This document shows positions 34,782 to 44,009 of a stretch of 64,000 nt of DNA, piece after piece. The DNA lies in assembly GCA_947496175.1 (NCBI GenBank), contig CANMBU010000001.1, positions 682,001-746,000 on the forward strand. The letters run 5' to 3'. The notes beneath the pieces are model-generated. The model saw only the letters and a list, made by a program, of their open reading frames with translations, was not told the DNA's origin and ran no database searches. The stretch comes from an uncultured Roseovarius sp. (GTDB taxonomy: Bacteria > Pseudomonadota > Alphaproteobacteria > Rhodobacterales > Rhodobacteraceae). Both the position numbers and the translations under genes were made by a program. The number at the start of each line of letters is the position of its first letter. The stretch's first letter is position 1.

Positions 34782-35263
34782 CACAAGGCCTCAGAAAACG
34801 CGTCCAGAACGCTTTCATAAACTGCCCGTTTGAATGGCACGATGGCCGCAGGAAGCTCCTCGGGTGGCAACCAACGCCATTCGGAAAACTCTTGATGCTC
34901 GGAGACAATATTGACGTCTGAGTCCATGCCATGGAACCGCAAGAGAAACCACTTCTGTTTCTGCCCTCGGAACCGCGCCTTCCAAAGCTTTGGCACAAGC
35001 TCGTGTGGCAAATCATACGTCACCCAATCCTGCGTTTCCGCCTCAACTGTGACAAGATCTGCAGTCACACCAGTTTCTTCCCACAACTCCCTGAGAGCTG
35101 CGTCACGAGGGGTCTCGTCCTCGTCGACACCGCCTTGTGGCATCTGCCAGGCGACAACCTCACTATCGATCCTTTGGCCAACAAAAACATGGCCTTCTGT
35201 ATTGACCAGCATAACCCCAACACAGGGCCTATACGGCAGCTTTTCAATCTCTTCTGGCGTCAC
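34781..35263 (-). CDS. rppH: RNA pyrophosphohydrolase (Nudix)
   Basis: Removes pyrophosphate from the 5' end of triphosphorylated RNA and so triggers RNase E-dependent decay. The 160-residue product carries the Nudix box [20 protein letters not shown] continuing to TGV near residues 44-66, and the typical N-terminus [13 protein letters not shown]. An alternative activity is Ap4A hydrolysis, as the families are related. Its start overlaps the M3 peptidase stop by ATGA, making it part of the long minus-strand run. Confidence 0.95.
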   Translation of the reverse strand: MTPEEIEKLPYRPCVGVMLVNTEGHVFVGQRIDSEVVAWQMPQGGVDEDETPRDAALRELWEETGVTADLVTVEAETQDWVTYDLPHELVPKLWKARFRGQKQKWFLLRFHGMDSDVNIVSEHQEFSEWRWLPPEELPAAIVPFKRAVYESVLDAFSEAL

Positions 35264-37272
35264 GCTGCCAGCCCCCGTCCCTTGAGAAGCGCCTCAACAC
35301 CGGGCATTCGGCCACGGAAGGCAAGGTAGAGCTCTTCCGCTTCACGCGAGCCACCCATAGACAGAATGTTGGCCTCAAGCGCTTTGGCTTTCTCCACATC
35401 AAACGGTCCACCCGCCTCCTCAAAAGCGGCAAAAGCATCGGCATCCATCACTTCGGACCACATGTAACTGTAGTACCCGCTGGAATACCCATCGCCGCTG
35501 AACACATGTGCAAAATGTGGTGTGGCGTGACGCATTGTAATCGCATGTGGCATGCCAAGGTCTTCCAGCACCTCAGCCTGTTTGGCCATAGCGTCAGTTG
35601 GTGCAGGACCATTGTGAAAGGCCAGATCGACCAGTGCAGAGGCCACATACTCAACAGTTTGAAAGCCCATGTCAAAGGTGGCTGCCCCCAGCACCTTATC
35701 GAGCATATCCTTCGGCATCGGCTCACCTGTCTCGGCATGAGTTGCAAACTCGGCCAATACCTCAGGCACTTCCAACCAATGTTCATAAAGCTGGCTGGGC
35801 AGTTCCACGAAGTCGCGGGCGACGGATGTACCTGAGATGCTTTCATAGGTCACATTCGAGAGCATCTGGTGCAGGGCATGTCCAAACTCGTGGAAGAGTG
35901 TTCGTGCGTCATCATAACTCAAAAGAGCCGGATCGCCCTTGGCAAAATTACACACATTGATGACCACAGGACCCTGGACTTTCGGAAACTTGGCCTGCCC
36001 CCGCATAGCCGAACACCACGCACCAGATCGTTTCGACGCGCGCGCAAAATAGTCGCCAATAAACACCGCCACATGTGACCCGTCTCGGGTTACCTCCCAC
36101 GCACGGCAATCGCGATGATAGAGCGGCACATCAATGGGTTTGAACTCAAGACTGAAAAGCCTGTTGGCGCACGCAAAACTCGCCTCAATCATGCGGTCAA
36201 GCTGTAAATACGGCTTGAGTGCGGCCTCATCGAGATCATGCTCTGCCTTGCGGCGCTTCTCCGCGTAATACCGCCAATCCCAAGGCTCAAGCGGACCGTT
36301 GATACCATCAGCCTGCATCATCTTGGTAAGCACTTCTGCATCGGCTTCCGCTCGCGCTTTGGCGGGTTCCCAAACATCCATCAGAAGATTGCGCACGACC
36401 TCAGATGTCTTGGCCATCTCGGTTTCGAGCTTGAAGGCTGCGAAATCATCATACCCCAGAAGCTTTGCACGCTCTTCCCGCAGGGTCAGTATTTCTGCAG
36501 CAATTGCGCGGTTGTCTGTTTCTCCGCCATTGGCACCACGCGCGACCCAAGCAGCAAATGCTTTTTCGCGCAGATCTCGCCTTGGAGAAAATTGCAGAAA
36601 TGGCACGATAAGCGACCGCGACAACGTAATCACAGGCCCGTCCGTTCCCTTCTCGTCTCCCGCCGCCCGCGCGGCTTGCACAACGAAGCCCGGCAGACCC
36701 TCCAGATCCCTTTCGGCAAGCTCCATATGCCAGCCAGCTTCATCGGCGAGCAGGTTTTGCGTAAACGCCGTGCCAAGTTCCGCCAAACGCGTGCGAATCT
36801 CGCGCATTCGGACGTCTGACGCACCGGTCAACCCGGCTCCTGCCCGACGGAAGCCGCGATGCGTGAGCATCAGAACTCGTGCTTTTTCGTCGCTTAAACC
36901 AAGTGACTCCCGTGCCTCCCAAAGCGCTTCAATCCGTGCAAAGAGCGCCTTATTGCCATAGATCTCAGACGAATATGTGGCCAGTTTCGGCGAAAATGAC
37001 CGCTGCAATTCCTGGCGTTTGTCATTGCTGTCTGCCCCTGCGACCGAATAGAACACAGACAGTACCTGATCGAGCTTTTTGCCAGCCACTTCCAGCGCCT
37101 CGATTGTATTGGCAAAACTAGGCTCTGTGGGATCATCTGCAATTGCCTGAATATCCGCACGGGCCTCGTTCAACGCGGTCTCAAACGCCGGCTCGAAGTC
37201 ATTATCGGAAATCTTGTCAAACGGGGCCAGTTCAAACGGTGTCGTCCACTCACTCAGCAGCGGATTGGTCAT
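35260..37272 (-). CDS. M3-family oligopeptidase (Dcp/OpdA-like)
   Basis: A 670-residue cytosolic zinc metallopeptidase. The zinc motif [12 protein letters not shown] is near residue 460, with a second glutamate further on, and [13 protein letters not shown] and [20 protein letters not shown] match the family C-terminal region. Length matches oligopeptidase A and dipeptidyl carboxypeptidase, which degrade short peptides; I cannot decide between these. The first 23 bases overlap the end of the moeB-like gene, and the end overlaps rppH by ATGA. Confidence 0.94.
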   Translation of the reverse strand: MTNPLLSEWTTPFELAPFDKISDNDFEPAFETALNEARADIQAIADDPTEPSFANTIEALEVAGKKLDQVLSVFYSVAGADSNDKRQELQRSFSPKLATYSSEIYGNKALFARIEALWEARESLGLSDEKARVLMLTHRGFRRAGAGLTGASDVRMREIRTRLAELGTAFTQNLLADEAGWHMELAERDLEGLPGFVVQAARAAGDEKGTDGPVITLSRSLIVPFLQFSPRRDLREKAFAAWVARGANGGETDNRAIAAEILTLREERAKLLGYDDFAAFKLETEMAKTSEVVRNLLMDVWEPAKARAEADAEVLTKMMQADGINGPLEPWDWRYYAEKRRKAEHDLDEAALKPYLQLDRMIEASFACANRLFSLEFKPIDVPLYHRDCRAWEVTRDGSHVAVFIGDYFARASKRSGAWCSAMRGQAKFPKVQGPVVINVCNFAKGDPALLSYDDARTLFHEFGHALHQMLSNVTYESISGTSVARDFVELPSQLYEHWLEVPEVLAEFATHAETGEPMPKDMLDKVLGAATFDMGFQTVEYVASALVDLAFHNGPAPTDAMAKQAEVLEDLGMPHAITMRHATPHFAHVFSGDGYSSGYYSYMWSEVMDADAFAAFEEAGGPFDVEKAKALEANILSMGGSREAEELYLAFRGRMPGVEALLKGRGLAA

Positions 37273-38317
37273 CTTGTTCTCCTACTTGGCCGCAAATCGG
37301 ACAATCCAACCGGCGGCTCAATGAAATCTTCCTACTCTCTCCATATAGAGCGTCATAAATAAGCATTTCACCCCTCAACGGCGCTCCGGCATCGGCGAGC
37401 ACTTTGATGGCCTCTGCCGCCATCATTGACCCGACCACACCTGGTAGTGGACCCAGCACACCTGCCTCGGCGCAGCTTGGCGCCAACCCGAGGGCGGGCG
37501 CTTCGGGAAAGATGCATTGATAACACGGTGTGCCCTGAGCAGGATCAAATACGCTCAATTGACCTTCCCATTGAGACAAAGCGCCCGAAATCAGAGGCTT
37601 ACCAACTCTGTGCGCTGCCCGATTAGCAAGATACCGGGTTTTAAAATTATCTGTACCGTCAAGGATCAGATCGTAGTCACCAAAAAGCGCTTCGGCCTCA
37701 TCTTCGGACAGGCGCCGCTTATAGGGCCGGATATCAGTGTAGGGATTAAGCGCCTTGACTGCTTCAGCTGCGGAAAAAACTTTAGGCATACCGCTACGGT
37801 TATCAGTGTGGATGATCTGACGCTGCAAATTGGTATGATCGACCACATCATCGTCGATGATACCGATGCGCCCGACCCCGGCCGCAGCAAGATAAAGAAT
37901 TGCGGGAGAGCCTAATCCCCCCGCACCTATCACCAACACGCTGGCTTGCTTTAGCGCCTTCTGCCCCGGCCCACCGATTTCCCGTAACACAATGTGCCGG
38001 GCGTATCTTTCCAGTTCGGTTGGCGCAAATGTGCCGCTAGCTTGCGGTACTGGCTCTTCTGCCTGAGCTTTGGTTTTCAACCGCTGCAGACCAGCCCGGT
38101 AGAGAAGAACAAACGCTCCCATTCCGCCCAGCAACAACCAAGGTGCCGCTTGTTCGCCCGTCGCGACGCGCAGGGGGTGCCCATCTGGTAAAGCAAGATG
38201 CAGTACGACGACTCCCACCCACAAAACTCCGATCATGGACCACCGCAAGCGATGCGGCGTGCCCATCATCATCCCTATGCCCCAAAGCACGGCGGCCAGA
38301 AAAAGCACCAGCACCAT
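37250..38317 (-). CDS. ThiF/MoeB-type adenylyltransferase with N-terminal membrane region
   Basis: A 355-residue E1-like enzyme that adenylates a ubiquitin-like sulfur carrier (ThiS or MoaD). The N-terminal 80 residues form three hydrophobic helices (VLVLFLAAVLWGIGMMM; MIGVLWVGVVVLHLAL; LLLGGMGAFVLLYRAGL), unusual for cytosolic MoeB/ThiF. The catalytic part has GAGGLGSPAILYLAAAGVG, DDVVDHTNLQRQ, a likely active-site cysteine in PSCAEAGVLG, and zinc-binding CYQC and CPICG. Start ATG 38317 overlaps the dut stop by TGATG. Its role in molybdopterin or thiamine is unassigned; no carrier protein gene is in the window. Confidence 0.88.
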   Translation of the reverse strand: MVLVLFLAAVLWGIGMMMGTPHRLRWSMIGVLWVGVVVLHLALPDGHPLRVATGEQAAPWLLLGGMGAFVLLYRAGLQRLKTKAQAEEPVPQASGTFAPTELERYARHIVLREIGGPGQKALKQASVLVIGAGGLGSPAILYLAAAGVGRIGIIDDDVVDHTNLQRQIIHTDNRSGMPKVFSAAEAVKALNPYTDIRPYKRRLSEDEAEALFGDYDLILDGTDNFKTRYLANRAAHRVGKPLISGALSQWEGQLSVFDPAQGTPCYQCIFPEAPALGLAPSCAEAGVLGPLPGVVGSMMAAEAIKVLADAGAPLRGEMLIYDALYGESRKISLSRRLDCPICGQVGEQDDQSAAE

Positions 38318-38772
38318 CAACTCGCCCCTGTTGAGCCAAATCCGCCAGTACCACGCGCCGTTTCCTCAAGCGACAACCTTTCGACAAACTGCGCCTGCAC
38401 AACCGGAGCCACAACCATTTGCGCAATCCGCATTCCGTGTTCCACCACAAAAGGCTCCGCACCCGCGTTTATCACGATAACACCCAATGGCCCACGATAA
38501 TCGCTATCTATCGTGCCAGGACTGTTTGGCAGAGTGATCCCATGCTTAAGAGCCAAACCGGATCGAGGACGCAGCTGAACTTCATAACCCGCGGGGATAG
38601 AAATGCGCAAACCCGTTGGCACAAGTGTACGTTCACCGGGTTCCAGCTTCACCGATTGTCGACCCGAAAAATTCGCACGCAAATCCGCACCCGCCGCACC
38701 TGCCGTTTCATAGCGCGGCAAACCGAGCGAGGTATCTGCCCCATTCTCCCAGAGAACAGAAATGCTCACCAT
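38317..38772 (-). CDS. dut: Deoxyuridine 5'-triphosphate nucleotidohydrolase (dUTPase)
   Basis: Hydrolyses dUTP to dUMP, preventing uracil incorporation and supplying thymidylate synthesis. The 151-residue trimeric-type enzyme has all five motifs: [35 protein letters not shown] and the C-terminal [10 protein letters not shown]. The ATG at 38772 gives the standard length; an in-frame upstream extension to 38910 would read through the repeat and end of coaBC. It follows coaBC as in many bacteria. Confidence 0.97.
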   Translation of the reverse strand: MVSISVLWENGADTSLGLPRYETAGAAGADLRANFSGRQSVKLEPGERTLVPTGLRISIPAGYEVQLRPRSGLALKHGITLPNSPGTIDSDYRGPLGVIVINAGAEPFVVEHGMRIAQMVVAPVVQAQFVERLSLEETARGTGGFGSTGAS

Positions 38773-38779
38773 CGGCAGA

Positions 38780-38814
38780 CCTTTCTTCTTGCCCAAAATA
38801 TCCCCGCCGGAGGC
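38780..38814 (-). repeat. Dispersed GCCTCCGGCGGGGATATT repeat (coaBC-dut gap)
   Basis: On the minus strand GCCTCCGGCGGGGATATT, then GGGCAAGAAGAAAGG. It lies between the coaBC stop (38825) and the dut start (38772). Same element as the copy at the end of dnaE2. Confidence 0.75.
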
Positions 38815-38824
38815 ATGCTGTGGC

Positions 38825-40018
38825 TCACGCAAGCGCCTCAGCAATTTTCTGCGCCAGGCGTCTGGCAACCTGATCTTTCGACAATCGCGGCCAGTCTTCT
38901 GCGCCGTCATCTGTGATCAAGGTCACATCGTTTTCCGATCCACCCATGATCCCCGTGCCGGGGCTGACATCATTGGCAACAATCCAGTCACACCCCTTAC
39001 GTTTGCGCTTGGCCGTTGCATGGGCCAACACGTCGTCGGTTTCTGCAGCAAAACCAACCACCAAACCAGGGCGCTTTTTTCCCAGCTTGCACACGGTTGC
39101 CAGAATATCCGGGTTTTCAGCAAAAGATAGATCGGGAAGCCCATCTTTGGTTTTCTTCAGTTTGCGCTCGGACGCTGATTTAACCCGCCAATCAGCAACA
39201 GCGGCAGCAAAGACACCCGCGTCAACCGGCAGGGCATCTTTAACTGCATCAAGCATCTCTTGCGCAGTTTGCACGGGAACAACCACAACACTCTCAGGCG
39301 GTGGCACATCCGCAGGACCCGTGACAAAAATCACCTCCGCTCCTAACGCCGACAAAGCACTGGCAATTGCCGTGCCCTGTGCGCCAGAGGATCGGTTGGC
39401 AATATACCGTACAGGGTCGATCGGTTCATGCGTTGGGCCTGATGTGACAAGGATACGCTTTCCCGCCAGCGGTCCGCTAGCAATCTGCGCCTCAATCGCC
39501 GCAACAATCTCAAGCGGTTCGGCCATGCGTCCGGGGCCATATTCTCCACAGGCCATATCGCCCTCATTCGGGCCGACAAAGGCAACACCGTCCTCTTTGA
39601 GTGTCTTCATGTTGCGCTGCGTTGCAGGGTGATCCCACATGCGCACATTCATCGACGGGGCGACCAAAACGGACGTGTCGGTGGCAAGCAGAAGTGTCGA
39701 CGCCAGATCATCAGCGTGGCCTTGCGCCATTTTCGCCATCAGATCCGCTGTCGCAGGAGCAACCACAATGAGATCGGCGCTGCGGCTAAGTTCAATATGG
39801 CCCATCTCAGATTCATCTGTCAGATCGAAGAGGTCCTGAAACACTTTACGACCCGCAAGCGCAGACACCGAAAGTGGCGTGACAAACTCTGAACCAGCGC
39901 GTGTTAAAACGGGCGTCACCGACGCCCCTCGTTCACGCAGCCGCCGAATGAGATCAAGCGACTTATAGGCCGCAATCCCACCACCGATGAGTAGCAAAAT
40001 TCGTCTGGATGCGAGCAT
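38825..40018 (-). CDS. coaBC: Bifunctional phosphopantothenoylcysteine decarboxylase/phosphopantothenate-cysteine ligase
   Basis: Catalyses two steps of coenzyme A synthesis. The 397-residue protein has the N-terminal CoaC flavodoxin-like domain ([19 protein letters not shown]; motif [14 protein letters not shown] and [12 protein letters not shown]) and the C-terminal CoaB ligase from about residue 185 ([35 protein letters not shown]). I use ATG 40018 with AGGA eight bases upstream; the GTG at 40024 is too near the ribosome site. The usual length is about 400. Confidence 0.96.
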   Translation of the reverse strand: MLASRRILLLIGGGIAAYKSLDLIRRLRERGASVTPVLTRAGSEFVTPLSVSALAGRKVFQDLFDLTDESEMGHIELSRSADLIVVAPATADLMAKMAQGHADDLASTLLLATDTSVLVAPSMNVRMWDHPATQRNMKTLKEDGVAFVGPNEGDMACGEYGPGRMAEPLEIVAAIEAQIASGPLAGKRILVTSGPTHEPIDPVRYIANRSSGAQGTAIASALSALGAEVIFVTGPADVPPPESVVVVPVQTAQEMLDAVKDALPVDAGVFAAAVADWRVKSASERKLKKTKDGLPDLSFAENPDILATVCKLGKKRPGLVVGFAAETDDVLAHATAKRKRKGCDWIVANDVSPGTGIMGGSENDVTLITDDGAEDWPRLSKDQVARRLAQKIAEALA

Positions 40019-40092
40019 GTGCACCGTCCTGCATTACGTCGCGCCGAGACTATGCGCGGCCTATGACCAACACAAGGGGCGCGTGGAATGCG

Positions 40093-40917
40093 TCAATTGA
40101 AGGCAGCGCAGGGATCTTCTCTTTCAGGAACAGGCGCGGTGAGCGTCAGGTCAAAGACACCAACAGGCGGACTTTCCTCCTCGCCCTGCCCCACAGCGAT
40201 CACGGAAACTTCCGGAGCAGCGGCAAGCAAGTTAACGGGTATGCCCCAGTCGGAACGTGCATGACCATTGCCCGTGATCACGACAACCGGACCGCCCGTC
40301 TCAGCCAATGCTTGTAGTGATGCTTGCGCTAAATAGGCATCTCGCAATCGCTGAACCATGACCATTCGGGGCAGCACATCTTCGGGAAGCTTGTTGCAAT
40401 GCGCAACCGCCTGAAGCCGTTCCCGCGCGCCTTGTTGGTCTTCAGGAAGAGGTTTCGTTAGGCCAAACGCTTCTGCCTCCTCGCCAAAAACCGCCTCCAC
40501 GCCATCTTTCAATGCCGCCTTGGACGCCGATCGATCAAGCTGTGCGCCATAAATCTTGGCCTGTGGAGCAGCTGCAAAAATAGGGAAGTACATTGCGAAA
40601 TCCGGCCATCCGGAATTGTTCCAGTCAAAAGCCTTTTCAAGATCATTTTCAGATACGCGATTTTCATCTGTTGCAACCGACGCTTGTTGCTTGGTCAGCA
40701 TTTCAAACACGATTGCGCTTGGAGCAAGCAATTCCACGATCTGCGCCTGAGCTTCATGGTGGCCAGGATTGTCATGGCGCTCGCCCAAAAGGACAATATC
40801 AGCTGATTTCAGTGCAGTTATATCTGGCTGGCTAAAGTGCTCTATGGCACCAGATGCCCAAGCTGAAGTTGCCTGGAAGACCAGGGCTAAAACACTCATA
40901 AGAGAGACATGCTTCAT
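40093..40917 (-). CDS. ChaN-like exported haem-binding family protein
   Basis: A 274-residue protein with a signal peptide (MKHVSLMSVLALVFQATSAWAS) and a ChaN/DUF399 domain: VLLGERHDNPGHHEAQAQIV, FAMYFPIFAAA, and ITGNGHARSDWGIP near the C-terminus. ChaN members bind haem in the envelope and are linked to iron handling in some bacteria. No lipobox is visible, so it is probably soluble periplasmic here. Start overlaps the rpoH stop by ATGA, so it is expressed with the stress sigma factor. Confidence 0.88.
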   Translation of the reverse strand: MKHVSLMSVLALVFQATSAWASGAIEHFSQPDITALKSADIVLLGERHDNPGHHEAQAQIVELLAPSAIVFEMLTKQQASVATDENRVSENDLEKAFDWNNSGWPDFAMYFPIFAAAPQAKIYGAQLDRSASKAALKDGVEAVFGEEAEAFGLTKPLPEDQQGARERLQAVAHCNKLPEDVLPRMVMVQRLRDAYLAQASLQALAETGGPVVVITGNGHARSDWGIPVNLLAAAPEVSVIAVGQGEEESPPVGVFDLTLTAPVPEREDPCAAFN

Positions 40918-41792
40918 GCCAACAGGTTTTGGACCTCAGATCCCTGTTTTTCAAGATAGCGGCGCATTTTTTGAAACGCAGCGGCCTCTATCTGGCGAAC
41001 TCGCTCCTTGCTGAGTTTCAGCTCTTCTCCAAGGCTTTCCAATGTCCGCGCGTCATCTCGTAATTTGCGCTCGCGCACAATAAAGCGTTCGCGATCATTC
41101 AAGCGGGACATCGCTTCGGTCAGCCAATTGCGCAAGGCGCCCTTGTCATGCTCGTCTTCCACAACCTCGTCACCTCGCGGGCCATCATCTTCGATGGTAT
41201 CGATCCACTCCCGCCCCTCTTCATCAGATGCTTGCGTGGCGTTCAAAGAAAAATCAGTGCCCGACAAACGGCCTTCCATCATCTCAACATCGCGCAGTGG
41301 CACACCCACTTCGTGTGAGATCATCTCGCGCAATTGATGACCGTCGAGCTTTTCGCCACGCGACATTGCCTCGCGCTCAAGACGGGCCTGGACACGGCGC
41401 ATGTTAAAAAACAGCGACTTTTGACTGCTGGTGGACCCGGTGCGCACCATGGACCAGTTGCGCATGACGTAATCCTGAATGGATGCTTTGATCCACCAAA
41501 CAGCGTAGGTCGAAAACCGCACGCCGCGATCTGGATCAAATTTGTCAGCCGCCTTCATCAATCCAAGACCAGCCTCCTGGATCAGATCACTCATAGGGGC
41601 GCCATAGCGGCGGTACTTGGCCGCCATTGAAATGGCCAAACGCATATAGGCCGTAATCAAACGGTGAAGAGCTTGCTCATCGCGCTGATCGCGCCACGCA
41701 TAGGCCAGATCGCGTTCTGTATCGGCATCAAGAAGCTCGGCTCGCATGGCCGCGCGAGACATGTCCGTGTTGTATCCACTATCTAATGCCAT
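40914..41792 (-). CDS. rpoH: RNA polymerase sigma-32-type factor (RpoHII-like)
   Basis: A 292-residue sigma-70 family group 3 factor. Region 2 (LITAYMRLAISMAAKYRRYG; SDLIQEAGLGLMKAADKFDP; RFSTYAVWWIKASIQDYVMR) and region 4 (LGEELKLSKERVRQIEAAAF) are complete. The Rhodobacterales often have two such factors, RpoHI (heat) and RpoHII (singlet oxygen/oxidative); the N-terminus and preceding promoter fit RpoHII, though I cannot exclude RpoHI. A TGATCC-N18-TA promoter-like element lies upstream, as expected for control by RpoE. The ChaN-like gene is co-transcribed. Confidence 0.93.
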   Translation of the reverse strand: MALDSGYNTDMSRAAMRAELLDADTERDLAYAWRDQRDEQALHRLITAYMRLAISMAAKYRRYGAPMSDLIQEAGLGLMKAADKFDPDRGVRFSTYAVWWIKASIQDYVMRNWSMVRTGSTSSQKSLFFNMRRVQARLEREAMSRGEKLDGHQLREMISHEVGVPLRDVEMMEGRLSGTDFSLNATQASDEEGREWIDTIEDDGPRGDEVVEDEHDKGALRNWLTEAMSRLNDRERFIVRERKLRDDARTLESLGEELKLSKERVRQIEAAAFQKMRRYLEKQGSEVQNLLA

Positions 41793-41844
41793 TTCGAACT
41801 CCCTGGTGCGTTAAGCTTATCGATCTTTTTTGATCGTTCGCTTA

Positions 41845-41874
41845 GTGCTACGCAGGAGTTCGGCAAGTGGATCA
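41845..41874 (-). promoter_or_regulatory. RpoE-type promoter candidate upstream of rpoH
   Basis: On the minus strand TGATCC (41874-41869), an 18-base spacer, then TAGCAC (41850-41845). In Rhodobacter sphaeroides RpoE promoters are known to have TGATCC as -35 and a TA-containing -10, and rpoHII is a known target. The -10 match is partial. Confidence 0.5.
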
Positions 41875-41894
41875 CAAAAAAGAGTCGGAAAAAT

Positions 41895-42416
41895 ATGTTA
41901 CCGGGGTTGAGCTTGGTCATTGGTGGGGCCGCGTCAGGCAAGTCTGCTGTTGCAGAAGGGTTAGTGAAGGGCACAGGTCGAAATCTGGTCTATCTGGCCA
42001 CTGCACAGGCCCATGACACCGAAATGCGGGCCAAACTGCGCAAGCACAAAGAGCAGCGCGGCGAAGGTTGGCGCACCATTGAAGAGCCGCTCGACATTGG
42101 CCGCACGCTTGCCACGATCAGTGGGGACAACGCCGTTTTACTGGACTGTCTGACCATGTGGCTGAGCAATCAGATGCTGGCGGAAAACCCTTTGGATGAA
42201 GCAGAGGCAGAACTTATGGCGGGTTTGGCGCTCTGCCCGGCGCCACTTGTGATCGTCACCAACGAAGTGGGCCTGTCTGTCGTTCCCGAGAACGCACTGG
42301 CGCGTCAGTTTCGAGAGGCGCAAGGACGTTTGAACCAGAAAATTGCAGCTAAGGCAGAATTGGTGGTGAATGTGGTCGCAGGGCTTCCTCAGGTTTTGAA
42401 AGGCACATTGCCATGA
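41895..42416 (+). CDS. cobU: Adenosylcobinamide kinase/adenosylcobinamide-phosphate guanylyltransferase
   Basis: A 173-residue bifunctional enzyme of late cobalamin assembly (cobP/cobU). The nucleotide-binding loop is LVIGGAASGKSAVAE near residues 7-21, with YLATAQAHDTEM, LLDCLTMWLSN and VTNEVGLSVVPEN typical of the family. The ribosome site is weak (AGTCGGAA). The following gene overlaps by ATGA and may encode the CobC-type phosphatase of the same pathway. There is no cobalamin riboswitch in the 100-base upstream gap. Confidence 0.95.
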   Translation: MLPGLSLVIGGAASGKSAVAEGLVKGTGRNLVYLATAQAHDTEMRAKLRKHKEQRGEGWRTIEEPLDIGRTLATISGDNAVLLDCLTMWLSNQMLAENPLDEAEAELMAGLALCPAPLVIVTNEVGLSVVPENALARQFREAQGRLNQKIAAKAELVVNVVAGLPQVLKGTLP

Positions 42417-42991
42417 CAACCTGGCATTGGGTGCGGCACGGCCCAACACATCAAAAGACCTTTGTCGGGTGGCGCGATGTGCCCGCAGATTTATCGGATA
42501 CCGCTCAAATCGCACGTCTGAGTGCATGTTTGCCGGAAAGCGCCTTGGTCATTTCTTCGGATCTTATCCGCGCTTCAGCCACTGCGGATGCGATTGAGGC
42601 CGGACGCACGCGTCTTCCAAGCCACACTGATCTGCGCGAGTTTCATTTCGGCGAGTGGGATGGCAAGCATTTCGACGAAGTAGCTCAAAGCCATCCAGAG
42701 CTTTCCCGTGCCTATTGGGAAACGCCCGGAGATGTGGCCCCGCCTGGTGGCGAAAGCTGGAACAGCGCGGCTCTGCGGATATCAGCAGTTGTGGATCGCT
42801 TGAATACCGAACACCCCAATGCTCATATCATCGCCGTGGCTCACATCGGGGTCATCCTCACGCAGGTACAACGCGCCGAAAATCTGGTGCCCGAAGAAGC
42901 GATTGGTCATCGCATTGACAACCTCTCTGTTACCACGTTGCATCAAAAGCCAACGGGATGGCACGTTGAATGTATCAATCACCTGCCGTGA
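42413..42991 (+). CDS. Histidine phosphatase family protein, probably alpha-ribazole phosphatase (CobC-like)
   Basis: A 192-residue phosphoglycerate-mutase-like phosphatase. The catalytic RHG motif is WVRHGPTHQK near residues 6-15, and the second histidine is in VAHIGVI. Overlap of ATGA with the cobU gene supports a role in dephosphorylating alpha-ribazole phosphate in cobalamin synthesis, but the family is broad and the assignment is from context. Catalytic glutamate is in REFHFGEWDGKHF. Confidence 0.85.
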   Translation: MTTWHWVRHGPTHQKTFVGWRDVPADLSDTAQIARLSACLPESALVISSDLIRASATADAIEAGRTRLPSHTDLREFHFGEWDGKHFDEVAQSHPELSRAYWETPGDVAPPGGESWNSAALRISAVVDRLNTEHPNAHIIAVAHIGVILTQVQRAENLVPEEAIGHRIDNLSVTTLHQKPTGWHVECINHLP

Positions 42992-43049
42992 TGAACAGCC
43001 GCACAAAACATGGTTTTGGCCAAAGCATACCGCGTTCTAAAGTAAATCC

Positions 43050-43925
43050 ATGCAATATGACCTCTTTATAGGGGACCGCAGTTTTTCAAGCTGGTCCTTG
43101 CGCGGATGGCTGATGCTTGAAAAATTCGGCATCCCACACCGCACACACATGGTAGGCCTCTATGACGGCACAATGGCCGAGGATCTGGCCGATCTGCACC
43201 CCGCCCGCCTTGTTCCAGTGATGCGCGACAGCGATGGTGTGGTGATTTTCGACACGCTTGCCATGGCTGAAACACTGGCCGAGCGGCATCCAGAAGCCGG
43301 GTTTTGGCCCGATGAGCCCGCCGCACGCGCCTTCGCGCGCTCAATCACAGCAGAAATGCACTCTGGCTTCAGTGCCCTGCGCGGGGAATGTCCAATGCAG
43401 CTTTTGCATCAGGTGCAGGGGTTTGAACCATCACAAGCAGTTATTGCTGAATTGGAACGGCTCAGTTTGCTTTGGGATCTGGCACGAGCAAAACATGGCC
43501 AATCCGGACCTTGGCTTTTTGGGACATACTCGCTCGCCGATGTGTTTTATGCACCCATTGCGGCACGCATCGCCGGCTATGGCCTGACTGTGAGCCCGGT
43601 GGCACAGGATTACGTGGACACCACGTTGTCCGACACCAGTTTCCGTCAGTGGCGCGCGATGGGCCTGACCAAGACCTATGATCCGATGCCCTACGACATG
43701 GGTTTGCCCAAGTCCGCATGGCCCGGACCCATTGTTACAGCAGCCAAGCCGACAGAAGAGAGTTCATCTGAGAACACCCATTGTCCCTATTCAAATTTGC
43801 CTGTCACGCATTTCATGGAAACGGCCGGGCGTATCTTTGGATTTTGCAACGCGTTTTGCCGTGACAAGACCGTGGCGGATCAAGAGGCCTGGCCCAAATT
43901 CGTGGCGATGCGGGACGCAGCGTGA
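43050..43925 (+). CDS. Glutathione S-transferase family protein with YHS-like cysteine tail
   Basis: A 291-residue protein. Residues 1-80 are a GST thioredoxin-fold domain (FIGDRSFSSWSLRGWLMLEK; FDTLAMAETLAERHP) and 90-220 are the helical GST domain. The last 47 residues form an added domain with CPYSNLPVTHF, GFCNAFCRDKTVA, where three spaced cysteines resemble a YHS metal-binding unit. There is no obvious ribosome site. The fusion suggests a metal- or persulfide-linked function, but no substrate can be named. Confidence 0.88.
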   Translation: MQYDLFIGDRSFSSWSLRGWLMLEKFGIPHRTHMVGLYDGTMAEDLADLHPARLVPVMRDSDGVVIFDTLAMAETLAERHPEAGFWPDEPAARAFARSITAEMHSGFSALRGECPMQLLHQVQGFEPSQAVIAELERLSLLWDLARAKHGQSGPWLFGTYSLADVFYAPIAARIAGYGLTVSPVAQDYVDTTLSDTSFRQWRAMGLTKTYDPMPYDMGLPKSAWPGPIVTAAKPTEESSSENTHCPYSNLPVTHFMETAGRIFGFCNAFCRDKTVADQEAWPKFVAMRDAA

Positions 43926-43944
43926 TCGCCTTGGCACACGCCCA

Positions 43945-43952
43945 TTAACCAT
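43945..43952 (+). promoter_or_regulatory. CtrA-like half-site upstream of comM
   Basis: TTAACCAT at 43945-43952, about 58 bases before the comM ATG, matches the CtrA half-site consensus used in alphaproteobacteria. In Rhodobacter capsulatus, CtrA is known to control competence genes involved in gene-transfer-agent uptake, including comM. Confidence 0.45.
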
Positions 43953-44009
43953 TCGTCAATACATTGCGCGTTACCCAAGACAACGGGGCAATGGGACATC
44001 AGGTCACGA

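Noticed and set aside
41821-41836. CGATC-TTTTTT-GATCG in the rpoH leader as a thermosensor hairpin
   Set aside because: Five-base stem with a six-T loop, about 30 bases from the ATG and not covering a ribosome site; could occur by chance.
42413-42991. Phosphoglycerate mutase
   Set aside because: The histidine phosphatase motif is shared, but the length is shorter than GpmA and the coupling to cobU favours a CobC-like phosphatase.
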